NCBI GenBank assembly: GCA_947176615.1
Contig: CAMWRO010000007.1
Location: forward strand, 1-25,780
Source of the DNA: an uncultured Porphyromonadaceae bacterium
GTDB taxonomy: Bacteria; Bacteroidota; Bacteroidia; Bacteroidales; Muribaculaceae
Direction of reading: 5' to 3'
DNA: 25,780 bases
Below, piece by piece: positions 25,767-25,780 of the stretch. Made by a program: the position numbers and the translations under genes. The stretch's first letter is position 1. Every line of letters begins with the position of its first letter. A model generated the notes under the pieces. That model was given only the letters and a program-made list of their open reading frames with translations, was not told where the DNA came from and made no database searches.

Positions 25767-25780
25767 TCAATCACGTCGCA

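Overview
The window looks like the chromosome of a gut Bacteroidales, most likely Muribaculaceae-like. This placement is inferred. It rests on two secreted proteins with type IX secretion (T9SS) type A C-terminal sorting domains, a periplasmic-TPR/LuxR-type regulator of the kind common in Bacteroidota, repeated TAnnTTTG promoter -7 boxes, and the lack of strong Shine-Dalgarno sites.

Left part (1-13851). Three core-metabolism genes lie on the minus strand: nadB (NAD synthesis), sdaA (serine deamination) and gpmI (glycolysis). Between them are a T9SS-type secreted protein, a membrane TPR/LuxR regulator, and a divergent 1747-residue secreted protein built from a beta-propeller-like N-terminus, FN3 domains and jelly-roll-like modules. 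A bidirectional terminator separates the giant gene from sdaA. The 1663-2226 gap carries a MITE-like palindromic element and a duplicated promoter/leader sequence.

Right part (13852-25780). One plus-strand operon of six genes, with a good Bacteroidota promoter at 14053-14085, fills the rest. In order they are a GrpE-like nucleotide exchange factor, an Hsp70 with a full ATPase domain but no helical lid, a 961-residue protein with degenerate J-like segments, zinc ribbons and FN3-like domains, a soluble zinc-ribbon P-loop GTPase, a GAP1-like protein, and a lipoprotein/YD-repeat/multi-TM/zinc-ribbon/GTPase fusion. The last four genes are spaced by 0, 1 and 2 nt. The pairing of two zinc-ribbon GTPases with a GAP1-like protein resembles the 'double GTPase/GAP1' class of predicted NTP-dependent conflict or signalling systems. 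Here it is physically joined to a dedicated Hsp70-GrpE-J-like chaperone cycle.

My inference for the operon is a transmembrane sensor (gene 6) that signals through GTPase switches and GAP1 to a specialised chaperone machine. No nuclease, protease or toxin effector is visible, so a defence role is open and envelope stress or macromolecular assembly is equally possible. This operon is the most interesting content of the window.
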